From: Acidobacteriota bacterium
Lineage (GTDB): Bacteria; Acidobacteriota; Blastocatellia; UBA7656
Assembly: GCA_016201275.1 (NCBI GenBank)
Contig: JACQDB010000036.1
Location: 62,001 to 126,000, forward strand
DNA length: 64,000 bases
Direction: 5' to 3'
Shown here: positions 16,801 to 25,580 of the stretch, one piece after another
How positions within the stretch are numbered: the stretch's first letter is position 1
Layout of the letters: the number at the start of each line of letters is the position of its first letter
Program-made: the position numbers and the translations under genes
Notes under the pieces: generated by a model
What the model saw: only the letters and a program-made list of their open reading frames with translations
Told to the model about the DNA's origin: nothing
Database searches by the model: none

Positions 16801-18768
16801 CTAAGGCAACACCTCATCAAGGACAATTTCCGGGCAGGGTCCGTCATCGCCATTGTTCGGCACGGCTATGGCATAGGCCGCTGCCGCTGTATAAGTCAGG
16901 GTGCTGTCCGACAAAATGACGCCATCGCCTAAGACGGTGCCATCGCCTAAAATGATGCCATCACTGAGCAGCACGCCAGTGGCTAGTAAGACGCCACCCG
17001 ACAGCGTGGTTCCATCCGAGAGAATGACACCATCACTCAAAATCACGCCATCGGAAAGCAACGCGCCATCAGCCTGAAGTTGACCATCGCTGAGAATGAC
17101 GCCATCGCTCAAAATTACGCCGAAATTATAAATCCCTTGATACCGATTAACCAAGTTGCTGCCGCTGATGATGTTCCATTTCATCACCAGGCCGCTGCTC
17201 CAGGAAAAGGTCTGGCTGGCGATGGTCGTCGTAGGCGTAGGCATTTGGCCGCTCAACAGCGGCGCGCCGATTACCAAATCATTCAGGTCTGTGCGTAGCG
17301 AACCGGCCAGCCGCACCGCGCCTTCAGCGTTCAACAGCCCTGCGCCCTGCTCAATAGTGGAAAACCCGGCCAGCGGTTGCGCGCTGTACATCAAGATTGC
17401 CTTCACCAGATTTGGGGTCAGCGCCGGATTCCTCTGCAACAACAAAGCTGCGGCTCCGGCCACAATAGGCGAGGCCATAGAAGTGCCGCTCATCCGCATC
17501 TCTTTGCGATAGACATTCAAGCTGACTCCTGCATCGAGAGTTGGCGTTGCCGTCACTCGACGATTGGCCGGTGACATGGCCGAAACCAGTTTGTTGCCGG
17601 GCGCAATCAAATCCGGCTTGATTAAGTTGTCATATTTCTTAACCCCGTTGATGGTTTGATAACTTCTCGTCGGGCCGCGTGAACTGTAAGTGGCCACTTC
17701 ATCATCACTGCGCGCATTCGTCCCTTTGGTGTTGGCCGCGCCTACCGTGATGGCCGCAGGTTCAATACCCGGCGAATGAATTGCTCCTAACACTTTCCGG
17801 TTGTTTTCGTTTTTGCCGAGATTCCCAGCGGCAACACAAACCACGATGCCTGCATTGGTCGCACGACGCACGGCCAGACACAAAGGATCATTGCGATAGG
17901 AGTCCACCGCCACCGTTCCCAGGCTGAGATTCATGACGCGTATGTTATAGAGCCTTTTGTTATTGATGCACCAGTCTATGCCGGAAAGAATCGCCGAGCT
18001 ATTGCCTACGCCTTGCGAATTCAAGACCCGCACATCAATCAGATTGGCGTTCGCGGCAATGCCTCTGTAAGCGCCGTTCGCCACCTTGCCATTGGCGGCG
18101 GCAAGACCGGCGACATGTGTGCCGTGGCCATCGGGATCGCCGTTGACATTTTCGCCGGTGAAATCTACGCGAGCGATGACCCGCGAAGTGGTGCCGGAAT
18201 TTTGAAACGAGACGTGCGCGGCAAAGATGCCGGAATCCAGAATGGCAATGCCTATGCCTGTGCCATCCAGCGTGCTCGGCGCAAGGCTGTTGCGAACCAA
18301 GTTTGTGCCTGTGGTGGTGTCAACGTGGCCGGAGACTTGTGCCGGACGATCTAAGGAAATGTAAGTTACATCAGGGCGCATGGCCAAGGCTTTGATCGCC
18401 GTGCCGGGCAGGTCTAGCGCCAACGCATTGAAGTTGGCGAAGCGTTTTCTTACCTGTCCGCCCAGGTCCGTCAACGCCTTCATCAGGTTGGTTTTCGGAG
18501 CGGCTTGGGTTTGCACAATGACCGGAGTTGTTTCGGTCGTCAACGCCAGTTCAGAGAGTTCAAGATCAGCGGAAATTTTGTCGAGAACTTGATCTTCCGA
18601 AAGTGGTAAGGTTGGGGAATTGACCGACGATTCAAGTTGCATCGTCCGGCGATCTTCGTGGTTTTGCGCGCTGGCTTTAGACCCGTAAACGAATCCGCCG
18701 TTTAGCCCTGCCAACAACGCCAGGGTCAGAAAAAAAATGATGATTCTATACGTAGGCTTGTGAAACAT
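16801..18768 (-). CDS. Secreted S8 family serine peptidase (subtilase) with LSDG repeat tail
   Basis: A 655-residue exported protease. The signal peptide covers about 1-35 (IIFFLTLALLAGLNGGFVYG, then SKASA). An inhibitor-I9-like propeptide follows (about 80-145). The catalytic triad is visible: D178 in AILDSGI, H215 in DPDGHGTHVAG and S430 in MSGTSMASP. The last 100 residues carry about a dozen imperfect hexapeptides of the type LSDGVI, a tail seen in acidobacterial subtilases and possibly a beta-roll or surface anchor (inference). The start has a strong GGAGGAG site. It probably degrades extracellular protein. The GNAT gene downstream may share its transcript. Confidence 0.92.
   Translation of the reverse strand: MFHKPTYRIIIFFLTLALLAGLNGGFVYGSKASAQNHEDRRTMQLESSVNSPTLPLSEDQVLDKISADLELSELALTTETTPVIVQTQAAPKTNLMKALTDLGGQVRKRFANFNALALDLPGTAIKALAMRPDVTYISLDRPAQVSGHVDTTTGTNLVRNSLAPSTLDGTGIGIAILDSGIFAAHVSFQNSGTTSRVIARVDFTGENVNGDPDGHGTHVAGLAAANGKVANGAYRGIAANANLIDVRVLNSQGVGNSSAILSGIDWCINNKRLYNIRVMNLSLGTVAVDSYRNDPLCLAVRRATNAGIVVCVAAGNLGKNENNRKVLGAIHSPGIEPAAITVGAANTKGTNARSDDEVATYSSRGPTRSYQTINGVKKYDNLIKPDLIAPGNKLVSAMSPANRRVTATPTLDAGVSLNVYRKEMRMSGTSMASPIVAGAAALLLQRNPALTPNLVKAILMYSAQPLAGFSTIEQGAGLLNAEGAVRLAGSLRTDLNDLVIGAPLLSGQMPTPTTTIASQTFSWSSGLVMKWNIISGSNLVNRYQGIYNFGVILSDGVILSDGQLQADGALLSDGVILSDGVILSDGTTLSGGVLLATGVLLSDGIILGDGTVLGDGVILSDSTLTYTAAAAYAIAVPNNGDDGPCPEIVLDEVLP
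16903..17125 (-). repeat. Coding repeat array of the subtilase tail
   Basis: About a dozen diverged 18-bp units (plus-strand form GCCATCGCTCAAAATCACG, with variants ending in GAGAATGACG or AAGAC) encode repeated L-S-D-G-x-x hexapeptides. The units differ mostly by synonymous or conservative changes. Confidence 0.75.
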
Positions 18769-19305
18769 AACAACTCCTCCGGGGGCGAATTCTTCCAGCC
18801 AGGATGACGATCACGAATCGTGCATGACCTAAATAATTTGAATGATGACTTGCAACCTGGTGTTTATATCAAAGCCTGTGCCTGATGATTGCCAGTCATA
18901 GTTGGCAGCGGGCTGACCACTGCCTGGAGAACTTTCGGCGTCAACAAAATCGCTGATTCAGGGAAGAAAAAAGCGGGTTTTTATTATAAATTGGCGCGGT
19001 GCTTCAAATTTTACCTGAAGCCCGAAAATATTTTTTGCGGCTGCTGTTAGCAACCCGTGAGGTCAACGATGACCGTTCAATTTGACTGAATGAATTTCAC
19101 TTGCCGTCAAAATGAAAGGCTCTGTCGCGTTCAATTATGGCGCGCTCAACGAGAATCGTTACTGACTGCTGTCTGCCCTTTTCCAGGCTGATTAGGGGTT
19201 GGCAATCAGCGCGCCCATGGTTTATGGCTACACGCAAGGCGCTGAACCAGCGCGCTTCGAGTGAACTAAAAACGCAACGGCTTTCGCGTTCTCAATTCAG
19301 CCGGT

Positions 19306-19365
19306 GTATTCCCACTACCACGTCCGCAGTATAGGGGGTGGTCTGCTTGGTGGGAATACTTTTTT
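19306..19365 (+). terminator. Orphan terminator-like hairpin
   Basis: GTATTCCCAC (19306-19315) pairs with GTGGGAATAC (19350-19359), and a run of six T follows at once (19360-19365). It points rightward, but no plus-strand gene precedes it. It could end a small RNA or be a chance palindrome. Confidence 0.4.
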
Positions 19366-19401
19366 GAAAACAAAATTGAACCACAGATTTTTTCGCCCTG
19401 C

Positions 19402-19571
19402 CTATAGCCCAAGGGCATGAAGTTAAGCGGCATAGAGGTAGCGCAGGCGGTCTAGCCGGCGGCGGACTTGGTGGCAGAAGCGCGAAATCCCAGTCTTAGC
19501 TTGCCGCTGTCAGCCGCAGACTAGACCGTCGGCGGTACCATTTTTCTTAACTTAACGCCATTGGCCTATAG
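19402..19571. mobile_element. MITE-like element of about 170 bp with 26-bp inverted ends
   Basis: The left end (CTATAGCCCAAGGGC onward) and the reverse complement of the right end (CTATAGGCCAATGGC onward) agree at 22 of 26 positions. No coding capacity is seen. It is a single copy in this window, so mobility is inferred only from the inverted ends. Confidence 0.45.
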
Positions 19572-19639
19572 CCTTTGCCTATCCCAAAAAATGTGAAACC
19601 TATAGCGGCGTGTACGGCATCTTTCCGACCAAAGGTGCT

Positions 19640-20866
19640 TTAACTGGCGTAGCGTTCTTCGACGGTCAAGGCGAACACCACGGTGCCGACAAGGCCGATG
19701 AGACCAGCCGCTATGAAAGGCGTCGGCGGCGAAACCGTCCACAACACCCCGCCGATGGCGGCTGCAGGGGTGATGGTCAGACTTCGCAACAGGTAATACA
19801 GCCCTACGGTGCGTGCGCGCAAATGAGGCGCGGCAAAATCTACGATCATCGCTTTGCGCGACGGCTCGCCGATTTCGCGTAAGCCGCCGATGATGAAGGC
19901 GACTACTAGCAGGGCAAAACTTTTGGCCATCACCACCGCCAGCGGAAACATGGCGAAACAAAAAAAGGTGATGATGACGAAAGGCTTGCGCCCTATGCGG
20001 TCGGCGATTTTGCCTGCCGGTAAATACACCAACATCGAAGTCACCATCTGCACTGCTACCAACGCGCCATATTGCGCCAGACTGAGGCGCGAAATGTTGG
20101 TCACGTACAACACGATTAAGACCTCGGCCAAGCCTTCGCAGGTGCGTATGATGATGTCGGAAATCAGCAGGCGTTTTAAGGCGCGGTGAAAGGATTGCCA
20201 GACTTTTTTTATGCCGAGGGTTTCGCCGGCGATGATGGGAATATTGATGCGCCGGACAATGAAGGTCGTCATCAAGGCCAAGCCCACAGTGATGAGCAAG
20301 CCAATTTTTATACCATTGGTGACGCCGTTTTTGGCAATCAAGATGCCGCCGATGAGTGGCGCGATGGCCATCGGTATGCGTTTCAAGAACGATTGAAAAG
20401 TAAATCCCATCGCCCGTTTTTCACGCGGCAAAGCGTCGCCGATGACCGCAAACACCGCAGGGCTTGCCATGCTGTTCCACGCCATCGCAAACCCCAGCCC
20501 TACGAAAACGAAGGGCCAGGCGGGGCTGAACAGATAGACCGTATAACCAACGCAAGCCAGCGCTAGGAACACCAGAAAAGCTCTGCGCCGCCCGATTCGG
20601 TCGGCTATCCAGCCGCCGGGATATTGATAGATGGCGTCAAAAAAATCTTTCGCCGTGCCGAACAGACCGATGACGAGAGGGCTTGCGCCGAGCGCTTCAA
20701 GATATTTGGGCAGAAACTTTTTCCACAACTCTTCGCCCATCATCAACAGAAAGACTGCCGCCGATGCCGCCGTCACATTGCGTTCAAGCGCCAGATGAGA
20801 AGCGACCTTGCCGCGCCAAGAAAGCGCCTCAGGAATTCTTGAGGGTGACGGGTTTTCTGCTTTCAA
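19640..20866 (-). CDS. MFS transporter
   Basis: A 408-residue inner-membrane protein with about 12 hydrophobic segments. Both MFS loop signatures are present: GGWIADRIGRRRAF between helices 2 and 3, and the second-half counterpart GKIADRIGRKPF. The sequence resembles uncharacterised drug/metabolite efflux-type members. Substrate and direction of transport cannot be read from the sequence. It is monocistronic: about 870 gene-free bases follow it and 385 precede it. Confidence 0.85.
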   Translation of the reverse strand: MKAENPSPSRIPEALSWRGKVASHLALERNVTAASAAVFLLMMGEELWKKFLPKYLEALGASPLVIGLFGTAKDFFDAIYQYPGGWIADRIGRRRAFLVFLALACVGYTVYLFSPAWPFVFVGLGFAMAWNSMASPAVFAVIGDALPREKRAMGFTFQSFLKRIPMAIAPLIGGILIAKNGVTNGIKIGLLITVGLALMTTFIVRRINIPIIAGETLGIKKVWQSFHRALKRLLISDIIIRTCEGLAEVLIVLYVTNISRLSLAQYGALVAVQMVTSMLVYLPAGKIADRIGRKPFVIITFFCFAMFPLAVVMAKSFALLVVAFIIGGLREIGEPSRKAMIVDFAAPHLRARTVGLYYLLRSLTITPAAAIGGVLWTVSPPTPFIAAGLIGLVGTVVFALTVEERYAS

Positions 20867-21251
20867 TGCGTACCTCTAGTGAAGAACAAAATGGATGGTG
20901 ACGATGCGATACCGACATGAAAGCATCATACGCGAAGTCGCAGAAGGAGGCTATGAGGTAGAGCAGGCGGTTGCCAAGTCCGGCGACGGAAAATCATCCG
21001 GGCAAATCTGCTGGGACTCACTTTTGCGCTGGCGAGCGGTTGGTGTTTCGCCAATCAATACCATTCGGCTTGATGAATCCGAAACTTTTTCAACCACCCC
21101 AGCGCTTGTTTATTGGCTTCGTGCGTTGGATTTTATCATAGCGACTTAATGAGAAGATCGGTTTCGTCATAACCAATTCAGGCGGAATGTGCGTTCTGAC
21201 AACATCCCGCCTGAAGTCGCTACTGCAAACTTTCTTTTTTTGACGCAATGA
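20867..21251. other. Gene-free stretch between the MFS and PQQ dehydrogenase genes
   Basis: An 84-codon reading frame (20895-21149, plus) has no family resemblance and no convincing ribosome site, so it is not called. The region should carry the MFS promoter and the end of the PQQ dehydrogenase transcript (hairpin at 21177-21215). Confidence 0.4.
21177..21215 (-). terminator. Hairpin after the PQQ dehydrogenase gene
   Basis: TTCAGGCGG (21177-21185) pairs with CCGCCTGAA (21207-21215), extended by ATGT/ACAT after one mismatch. It lies 37 bases past the PQQ gene stop. It has no clear U-tract on the minus strand, so it may be an RNA-stabilising or weak termination hairpin. Confidence 0.4.
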
Positions 21252-23261
21252 TTATGGCAAAGCAAAGGCGATGACTGAATCGCCCATCTTGGTTCCAAGT
21301 TTACCGTGTCCACCGGCGCAGATAACGACGTATTGCTTGCCGTTTTTGCTAAAGGTCATAGGCGTAGCTTGGGCGCTTGCAGGCAGTTGCGCCTTCCATA
21401 ACTCTTTGCCGGTTTCCACATCAAAAGCGCGAAAGTAGGTGTCCATAGTCGCGGCGATGAAGACCAGCCCACCCGCTGTGACGATGCTGCCGCCAAGGTT
21501 GATGGAACCCCACTCCACAGATTTCGGAAACATAGAGAGTTGCGGAATTGAGCCGAGCGGCACTTCCCATTTGATGTTGCCCGTCGCCAGATCAACCGCC
21601 GTCAGCGCCCCCCAAGGCGGCGGGTTGCAAGGTGCCCCGGACGGCGACCGCAAAGGCTCGCGGTACATCGCAAAAGGCGTTCCCGTCTGCCTGCCAAATT
21701 CACCTTTGAAGCGATTGGTTTCTCCTGCCTGCCGCATACGGTTGTACTCATCTCGCGGTATCAATTTGACAACGATGGCGAGGCGATTGGTAGCCGTGAT
21801 GAGCAGATTGCGTTTTGCATCCCAAGCCATGCCGCCCCAATTGGTGCCGCCAATATTGCCTGGAAACATTATCGTTCCGGCAAAACTCGGCGGTGTGAAG
21901 ATGCCTTCCGAACGCAGCGACTGGATGCGTTCACGACACCAATCGCGGTCTTTATCGGTCAATCCCCAAGCCTCGTCGGGAGATAGTTTGTTAGGCGCAA
22001 TTGGCGGCGGCAGCACAGGGAACGGCTGGGTCGGCGAACTCTCTTCGCCGGGGATTAGGCTTTTTGGCACAGAGCGTTCTTCTATAGGAAAGAGCGGCTT
22101 GCCGGTTTCGCGATGCAGCACGAAGAGATGTCCCATCTTGGTCGCTACGACAACCGCAGGGAGGTTGCGCCCCTTCCGTTTGAGGGTGATGAGCATAGGC
22201 TGTGCAGCAACATCGTAGTCCCATAAATCATGATGCACGACTTGGTAATGCCAGACGACCTTGCCTGTTGAAGCGCGTATAGCGACGACAGAGTTGGCAT
22301 AACGGTTATCGCCTTGGCGTTCGCCGCCGTAGAAATCCGGGCTGGGGCTGCTGGTCGGCACGAAGACTAAATCGCGCTCCGCATCCGCAGAGATGATAGA
22401 CCAAGCGTTCGCCGCGCCGGTTCGTTTGGCGCTCTCGCCTTTCCAGGTTTGATATGCAGGGTCTTTGGCGTCTGTCGGAATGGGGTCCCAACTCCAATGC
22501 AACTTGCCTGTGCGGACATTGTAGGCGCGCACGACGCCGCGTTCGAGTTCAACGCCGCGATTGTCGCCCATAGAAGAACCGACAACCAGCAGGTCGCCAA
22601 TGATGGCTGGCGGCGAAGTGACTTGATAATCACCTCGGTCTGTGAGCCGCACATCTTTGGTTAAATCAACCTCTCCGTCGGTGCCGAAATCTTTGCAAGG
22701 TTTGCCAGTGGTTGCGTCAAGAGCAATCAAGCGAGCATCAAGCGTAGCAAGGATAATTCGGCGACGCTTGGGCGCATTGGCTTTGAGTCTTTTATCAACC
22801 CATGTGGAAACCCCGCGTGAGGTGACTTCCGAATAGTCTAACGACAGGTTCACTTTCGGGTCGTAAGTCCAACGCTCTTTGCCAGTCGTCGGGTCGAGTG
22901 CAATGACGCGGCTGAAAGGGGTAGAGAGATAGAGCGTGCCGTCAACCAGAATCGGCGTTGCTTCAAAAGCCGCTTTGCTCGAAGAACCCTCCTTTATTTC
23001 CATAGCCCCTGTGTGATACTCCCAGGCGACTTGCAATTGTTTGACATTGGCGCGATTGATTTGCACGAGTGGCGAATAGCGCGTGCCGCCAGCGTCGCGT
23101 CCGTAGGCGCTCCATTCATCTTGGTCATTGGCTGCGGCTTGTGCGCCGTTAAAACTGAAAGCGTTGAGCAAGCAGAGCATCGCAAAGATCGTGATACTAA
23201 CCAAGCTGTTGATGGAGTATTTTAAAAAGCGGCGTTTCCATATCGTTGATTGTGCAGACAT
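21252..23261 (-). CDS. PQQ-dependent dehydrogenase (glucose/quinate-type), periplasmic
   Basis: A 669-residue protein with an N-terminal signal or anchor helix (about 15-42, INSLVSITIFAMLCLLNAFS). It is an eight-bladed quinoprotein propeller with repeated tryptophan-docking strands (LDPTTGKERWTY, YNVRTGKLHWSW, VDLATGNIKWEV, FDVETGKELWKA). VVHHDLWDYDVAAQP is typical of membrane-type glucose and quinate/shikimate dehydrogenases. Such enzymes oxidise sugars or polyols in the periplasm with PQQ and feed electrons to ubiquinone. The usual N-terminal five-helix anchor is missing, so this is the soluble or single-helix form. The start has GGAGGAAA upstream. No pqq synthesis genes are in the window. 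Confidence 0.88.
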   Translation of the reverse strand: MSAQSTIWKRRFLKYSINSLVSITIFAMLCLLNAFSFNGAQAAANDQDEWSAYGRDAGGTRYSPLVQINRANVKQLQVAWEYHTGAMEIKEGSSSKAAFEATPILVDGTLYLSTPFSRVIALDPTTGKERWTYDPKVNLSLDYSEVTSRGVSTWVDKRLKANAPKRRRIILATLDARLIALDATTGKPCKDFGTDGEVDLTKDVRLTDRGDYQVTSPPAIIGDLLVVGSSMGDNRGVELERGVVRAYNVRTGKLHWSWDPIPTDAKDPAYQTWKGESAKRTGAANAWSIISADAERDLVFVPTSSPSPDFYGGERQGDNRYANSVVAIRASTGKVVWHYQVVHHDLWDYDVAAQPMLITLKRKGRNLPAVVVATKMGHLFVLHRETGKPLFPIEERSVPKSLIPGEESSPTQPFPVLPPPIAPNKLSPDEAWGLTDKDRDWCRERIQSLRSEGIFTPPSFAGTIMFPGNIGGTNWGGMAWDAKRNLLITATNRLAIVVKLIPRDEYNRMRQAGETNRFKGEFGRQTGTPFAMYREPLRSPSGAPCNPPPWGALTAVDLATGNIKWEVPLGSIPQLSMFPKSVEWGSINLGGSIVTAGGLVFIAATMDTYFRAFDVETGKELWKAQLPASAQATPMTFSKNGKQYVVICAGGHGKLGTKMGDSVIAFALP

Positions 23262-23542
23262 TGAGTTTCCTCCAAATCGAAAATCATCACCCCAAATCGA
23301 GAGCAGTATTATTCAAGTTAGATTTTCGGGCAATAATTTCGGGACGACTTTTCATAGACAGGGATGAACGGGCTTAAAGCAAGTATGAATAATGGTTGTG
23401 ATTCGTAACTGCCCAGTTTTTTTGTGAGAGTTGAATGCTGTGCGGCTGTGCCGCTTTGAGGTGCGGAGAGTCTGTGACTCTCCGGTAGGCTGTTCCTCCT
23501 TTTTCGCGGCTACGCCGCACAGGAGGCTGTGCCTCAGAAAAA

Positions 23543-23662
23543 CTTGGCGGCAGAAGCCCTCTGTGCGGCAGAGCCGCGAGAGTTGGGAGCATAGCTTACG
23601 GAAAGGCGTAGCCATTTTCGTACCTCAAAGCGGCACAGCCGCAAGCACTGGCTGGGTAGTTA
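23543..23662. repeat. Dispersed REP-like mosaic, copy 1
   Basis: From CTTGGCGGCAG to GGCTGGGTAGTTA this block is closely similar to 30184-30301, including GAGCATAGCTTACGGAAAGG and CCTCAAAGCGGCACAGCCGC. It contains several short palindromes and no gene. Confidence 0.8.
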
Positions 23663-23860
23663 GCTCGACTTTGTACAATTTCAGATTGCACAATACCAAT
23701 CAAGAGCTGACGTTGCGGTTCGCGCATTGAATTATTGAACAACACCTCAAAAAGCTGAGGTTCAATAATTCCATGTGTTGAAAAAGCTGATGAAATAAGG
23801 CTGCTTCGCCACTGAAAAATCTACCAACGGAGAGCCGAAGCGGTTTGGCCATTCGTCTGA

Positions 23861-24163
23861 ATCCCCCCAACGGCAGTTGGGGGATGGTTAAAGTCCAGTC
23901 TACACCCCAAGCAAGCAAAGTTTTTTTGCAATCCCCCCAACGGCAGTTGGGGGATGCTTAAAGTCCAGCCTACATACCAAGCAAGCAAGCGTTTTTCAAT
24001 CCCCCCAACGGCAGTTGGGGGATGCTTAAAGTCCAGCCTACACCTTTGGGCAAGGTTGGACTTTAAGCATCCACCGACTTCCGTCGGTGGGATTAGTTGA
24101 TCTTTCGCTGCGTTTCGTAGGCTGAACTTTAAGCATCCACCGACTTCCGTCGGTGGGATTAGC
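23861..24163. repeat. Hairpin cluster: three direct and two inverted units with different heads
   Basis: Three direct units start at 23861, 23931 and 23999, each with the hairpin CCCCCAACGGCAGTTGGGGG followed by ATG(C/G)TTAAAGTCCAG. Two units in opposite orientation (about 24056-24163) share the tail as CTTTAAGCAT, but their hairpin is CCACCGACTTCCGTCGGTGG. The unit spacing is about 70 bases. The sequence between hairpins is also conserved in the direct units, so this is not a CRISPR array. Confidence 0.85.
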
Positions 24164-24202
24164 AAGGCTGGTTCGCCTCTGAAAAATGTACAAAGTCGAG
24201 GT

Positions 24203-24304
24203 TAGAGCGTGTCGCATAAATGGATGTTTTGTCCAGATATTGTAGGTGATGGTTTAGCCATATACAATATATGGGCGGTTTCTGAGATTCTGCGACACGC
24301 TCTA
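24203..24304. mobile_element. MITE-like palindrome, family 1, copy B
   Basis: This is the best-preserved copy. TA, then AGAGCGTGTCGCA...TGCGACACGCTCT with perfect 13-bp terminal inverted repeats, then TA. An inner inverted repeat (CCAGATATTGT / ACAATATATGG) makes almost the whole element a hairpin. The TA flanks are as expected for IS630/Tc1-type target duplication. Confidence 0.85.
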
Positions 24305-24534
24305 GTTACTGTGATTCACCCTTTATGTTGAGAAGAGAGGAAGAACGCTTGGCGCGAAAGCTGTTTTGCTCAAGCAATCTTCTTCTCGCGCCAAGACGCC
24401 AAGCACACACCAAGTCAGAAATATTTTGCCAATCATGTATCCAGCCTAAAATATCAATGACAACTGCAAGATGAACTCGGTAATTTTTCCGCCGTTCATT
24501 TCTTACCATCAGGCTGGTAAGCTTGGTGCTGTTG

Positions 24535-25536
24535 ATGACTAGAGAGCCGATTATTGCTTTGCTTGAGAATGCGATTACTGCCCACGAGGCGCTCTTTGAG
24601 GCGCGGCACGAGACCGCCTTTCGCCTGTTCAACGGCTTTACCGAAGGCTGCCCTACGCTGGTGGTTGATGTGTACGCCGCAACGATTCTGCTGCACAACT
24701 ACGCTGACCCGCCCGCACAGGGCTATGCCATTGTCGAAGCGGCGCAACAATTTCTGCAAACCCGTTTCCCTTGGGTTCGCGCCATGGTTTTGAAAATCCG
24801 CAATGCTGCAACCGCTTTGGAAAAACAAGGAACGCTGGTTTATGGAACGCGAGCCGATCATCGAGTGCGCGAACACGGAGTAAGCTATGCCCTTGACCTC
24901 AAGCTCAATCGCGATGCCAGCCTCTATTTGGATACGCGAAACTTGCGCCGTTGGGCGTTACAACATTTGCAAGGGAAGAGTGTATTAAACACCTTTGCCT
25001 ACACAGGGAGTTTGGGAGTGGCGGCGCAAGCGGCAGGCGCGGTGCGAGTGGTGCATCTTGATTTGAACCGGCGCTTTTTGAATATCGCGAAAACCTCTTA
25101 CACCCTCAACGGCTTTGCTATTGATAAACAGAATTTTCAAGTTGCCGATTTTTTTCCGTATATCAATCGTTTGAAACGCGCAGGAGAACGCTTCGATTGT
25201 GTGTTCATTGACCCGCCATTCTTTGCCGCGACAGCCAAAGGCGTTGTTGATCTGGCGAACAAGCAAACGCAATTGATAAATAAAGTGCGCCCTCTGATTA
25301 GCGACGGCGGCTATCTGGTAGCGATTAACAACGCCTTGTTTTGCAGTGGCAAGGCGTATATGGAAACGCTTGAAAGCTTGTGCGCCGATGGTTACTTGAA
25401 GATTGAAGAATTGATCGCCGTGCCGGACGATTTCACGGGCTATAGGCAAACCCGCGTTGCAGCGCCGCTCACTGATCCCGCGCCGTTTAATCACGCCACC
25501 AAAATCGCTGTGTTAAAAGTTCGCCGCAAGATGTAG
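24535..25536 (+). CDS. Class I SAM-dependent methyltransferase, RlmI-like (23S rRNA cytosine C5 type)
   Basis: A 333-residue protein whose N-terminal part (about 20-110) resembles the PUA/EEHEE region of RlmI-type enzymes. The Rossmann methyltransferase domain has motif I at NTFAYTGSLGVAAQAAG (152-168), the acidic residue of motif II in VHLDLN (173-178) and the catalytic DPPFF motif (226-230). Members methylate C5 of a cytosine in 23S rRNA; the exact site cannot be inferred. The ATG at 24535 is chosen over in-frame TTG/GTG codons just upstream. It stands alone, convergent with the methyltransferase/membrane gene pair. Confidence 0.8.
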   Translation: MTREPIIALLENAITAHEALFEARHETAFRLFNGFTEGCPTLVVDVYAATILLHNYADPPAQGYAIVEAAQQFLQTRFPWVRAMVLKIRNAATALEKQGTLVYGTRADHRVREHGVSYALDLKLNRDASLYLDTRNLRRWALQHLQGKSVLNTFAYTGSLGVAAQAAGAVRVVHLDLNRRFLNIAKTSYTLNGFAIDKQNFQVADFFPYINRLKRAGERFDCVFIDPPFFAATAKGVVDLANKQTQLINKVRPLISDGGYLVAINNALFCSGKAYMETLESLCADGYLKIEELIAVPDDFTGYRQTRVAAPLTDPAPFNHATKIAVLKVRRKM

Positions 25537-25580
25537 CGCAGCTTGAGCGTCTGGTTAAAGAAAAATGGCGAAAACCAGGG

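Larger units (their letters stand above)
18769..19639. other. Gene-free region with an orphan terminator and a MITE-like element
   Basis: No protein gene is supported between the subtilase start and the MFS stop. A TATAAT-like sequence on the minus strand at 18983-18988 could belong to the subtilase promoter, but no good -35 lies at the right distance. A plus-directed terminator-like hairpin is at 19306-19365 and an inverted-repeat element at 19402-19571. Confidence 0.6.
23262..24534. other. Repeat-filled intergenic island of 1.27 kb
   Basis: No gene is supported. It holds REP-like palindromes (about 23440-23542), a dispersed mosaic (23543-23662), a five-unit hairpin cluster (23861-24163), a MITE (24203-24304) and a palindrome CTTGGCGCGA...TCGCGCCAAG (24348-24395). 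Short reading frames across these repeats are composition artefacts. Confidence 0.8.

Noticed and set aside
20895-21149. 84-codon plus-strand reading frame between the MFS and PQQ genes
   Set aside because: No family resemblance, no convincing ribosome site, and it occupies the likely MFS promoter region.
23861-24163. Regularly spaced palindromic repeats suggesting a CRISPR array
   Set aside because: The sequence between the hairpins is itself conserved among the direct units, spacing is about 70 bases, the orientation reverses after three units, and no cas gene is near.
23821-24165. Minus-strand reading frame with repeated HPPTAVGG- and IPQLPLGG-type segments
   Set aside because: It is the translation of the hairpin cluster; the periodicity comes from the DNA repeat, and there is no start signal.
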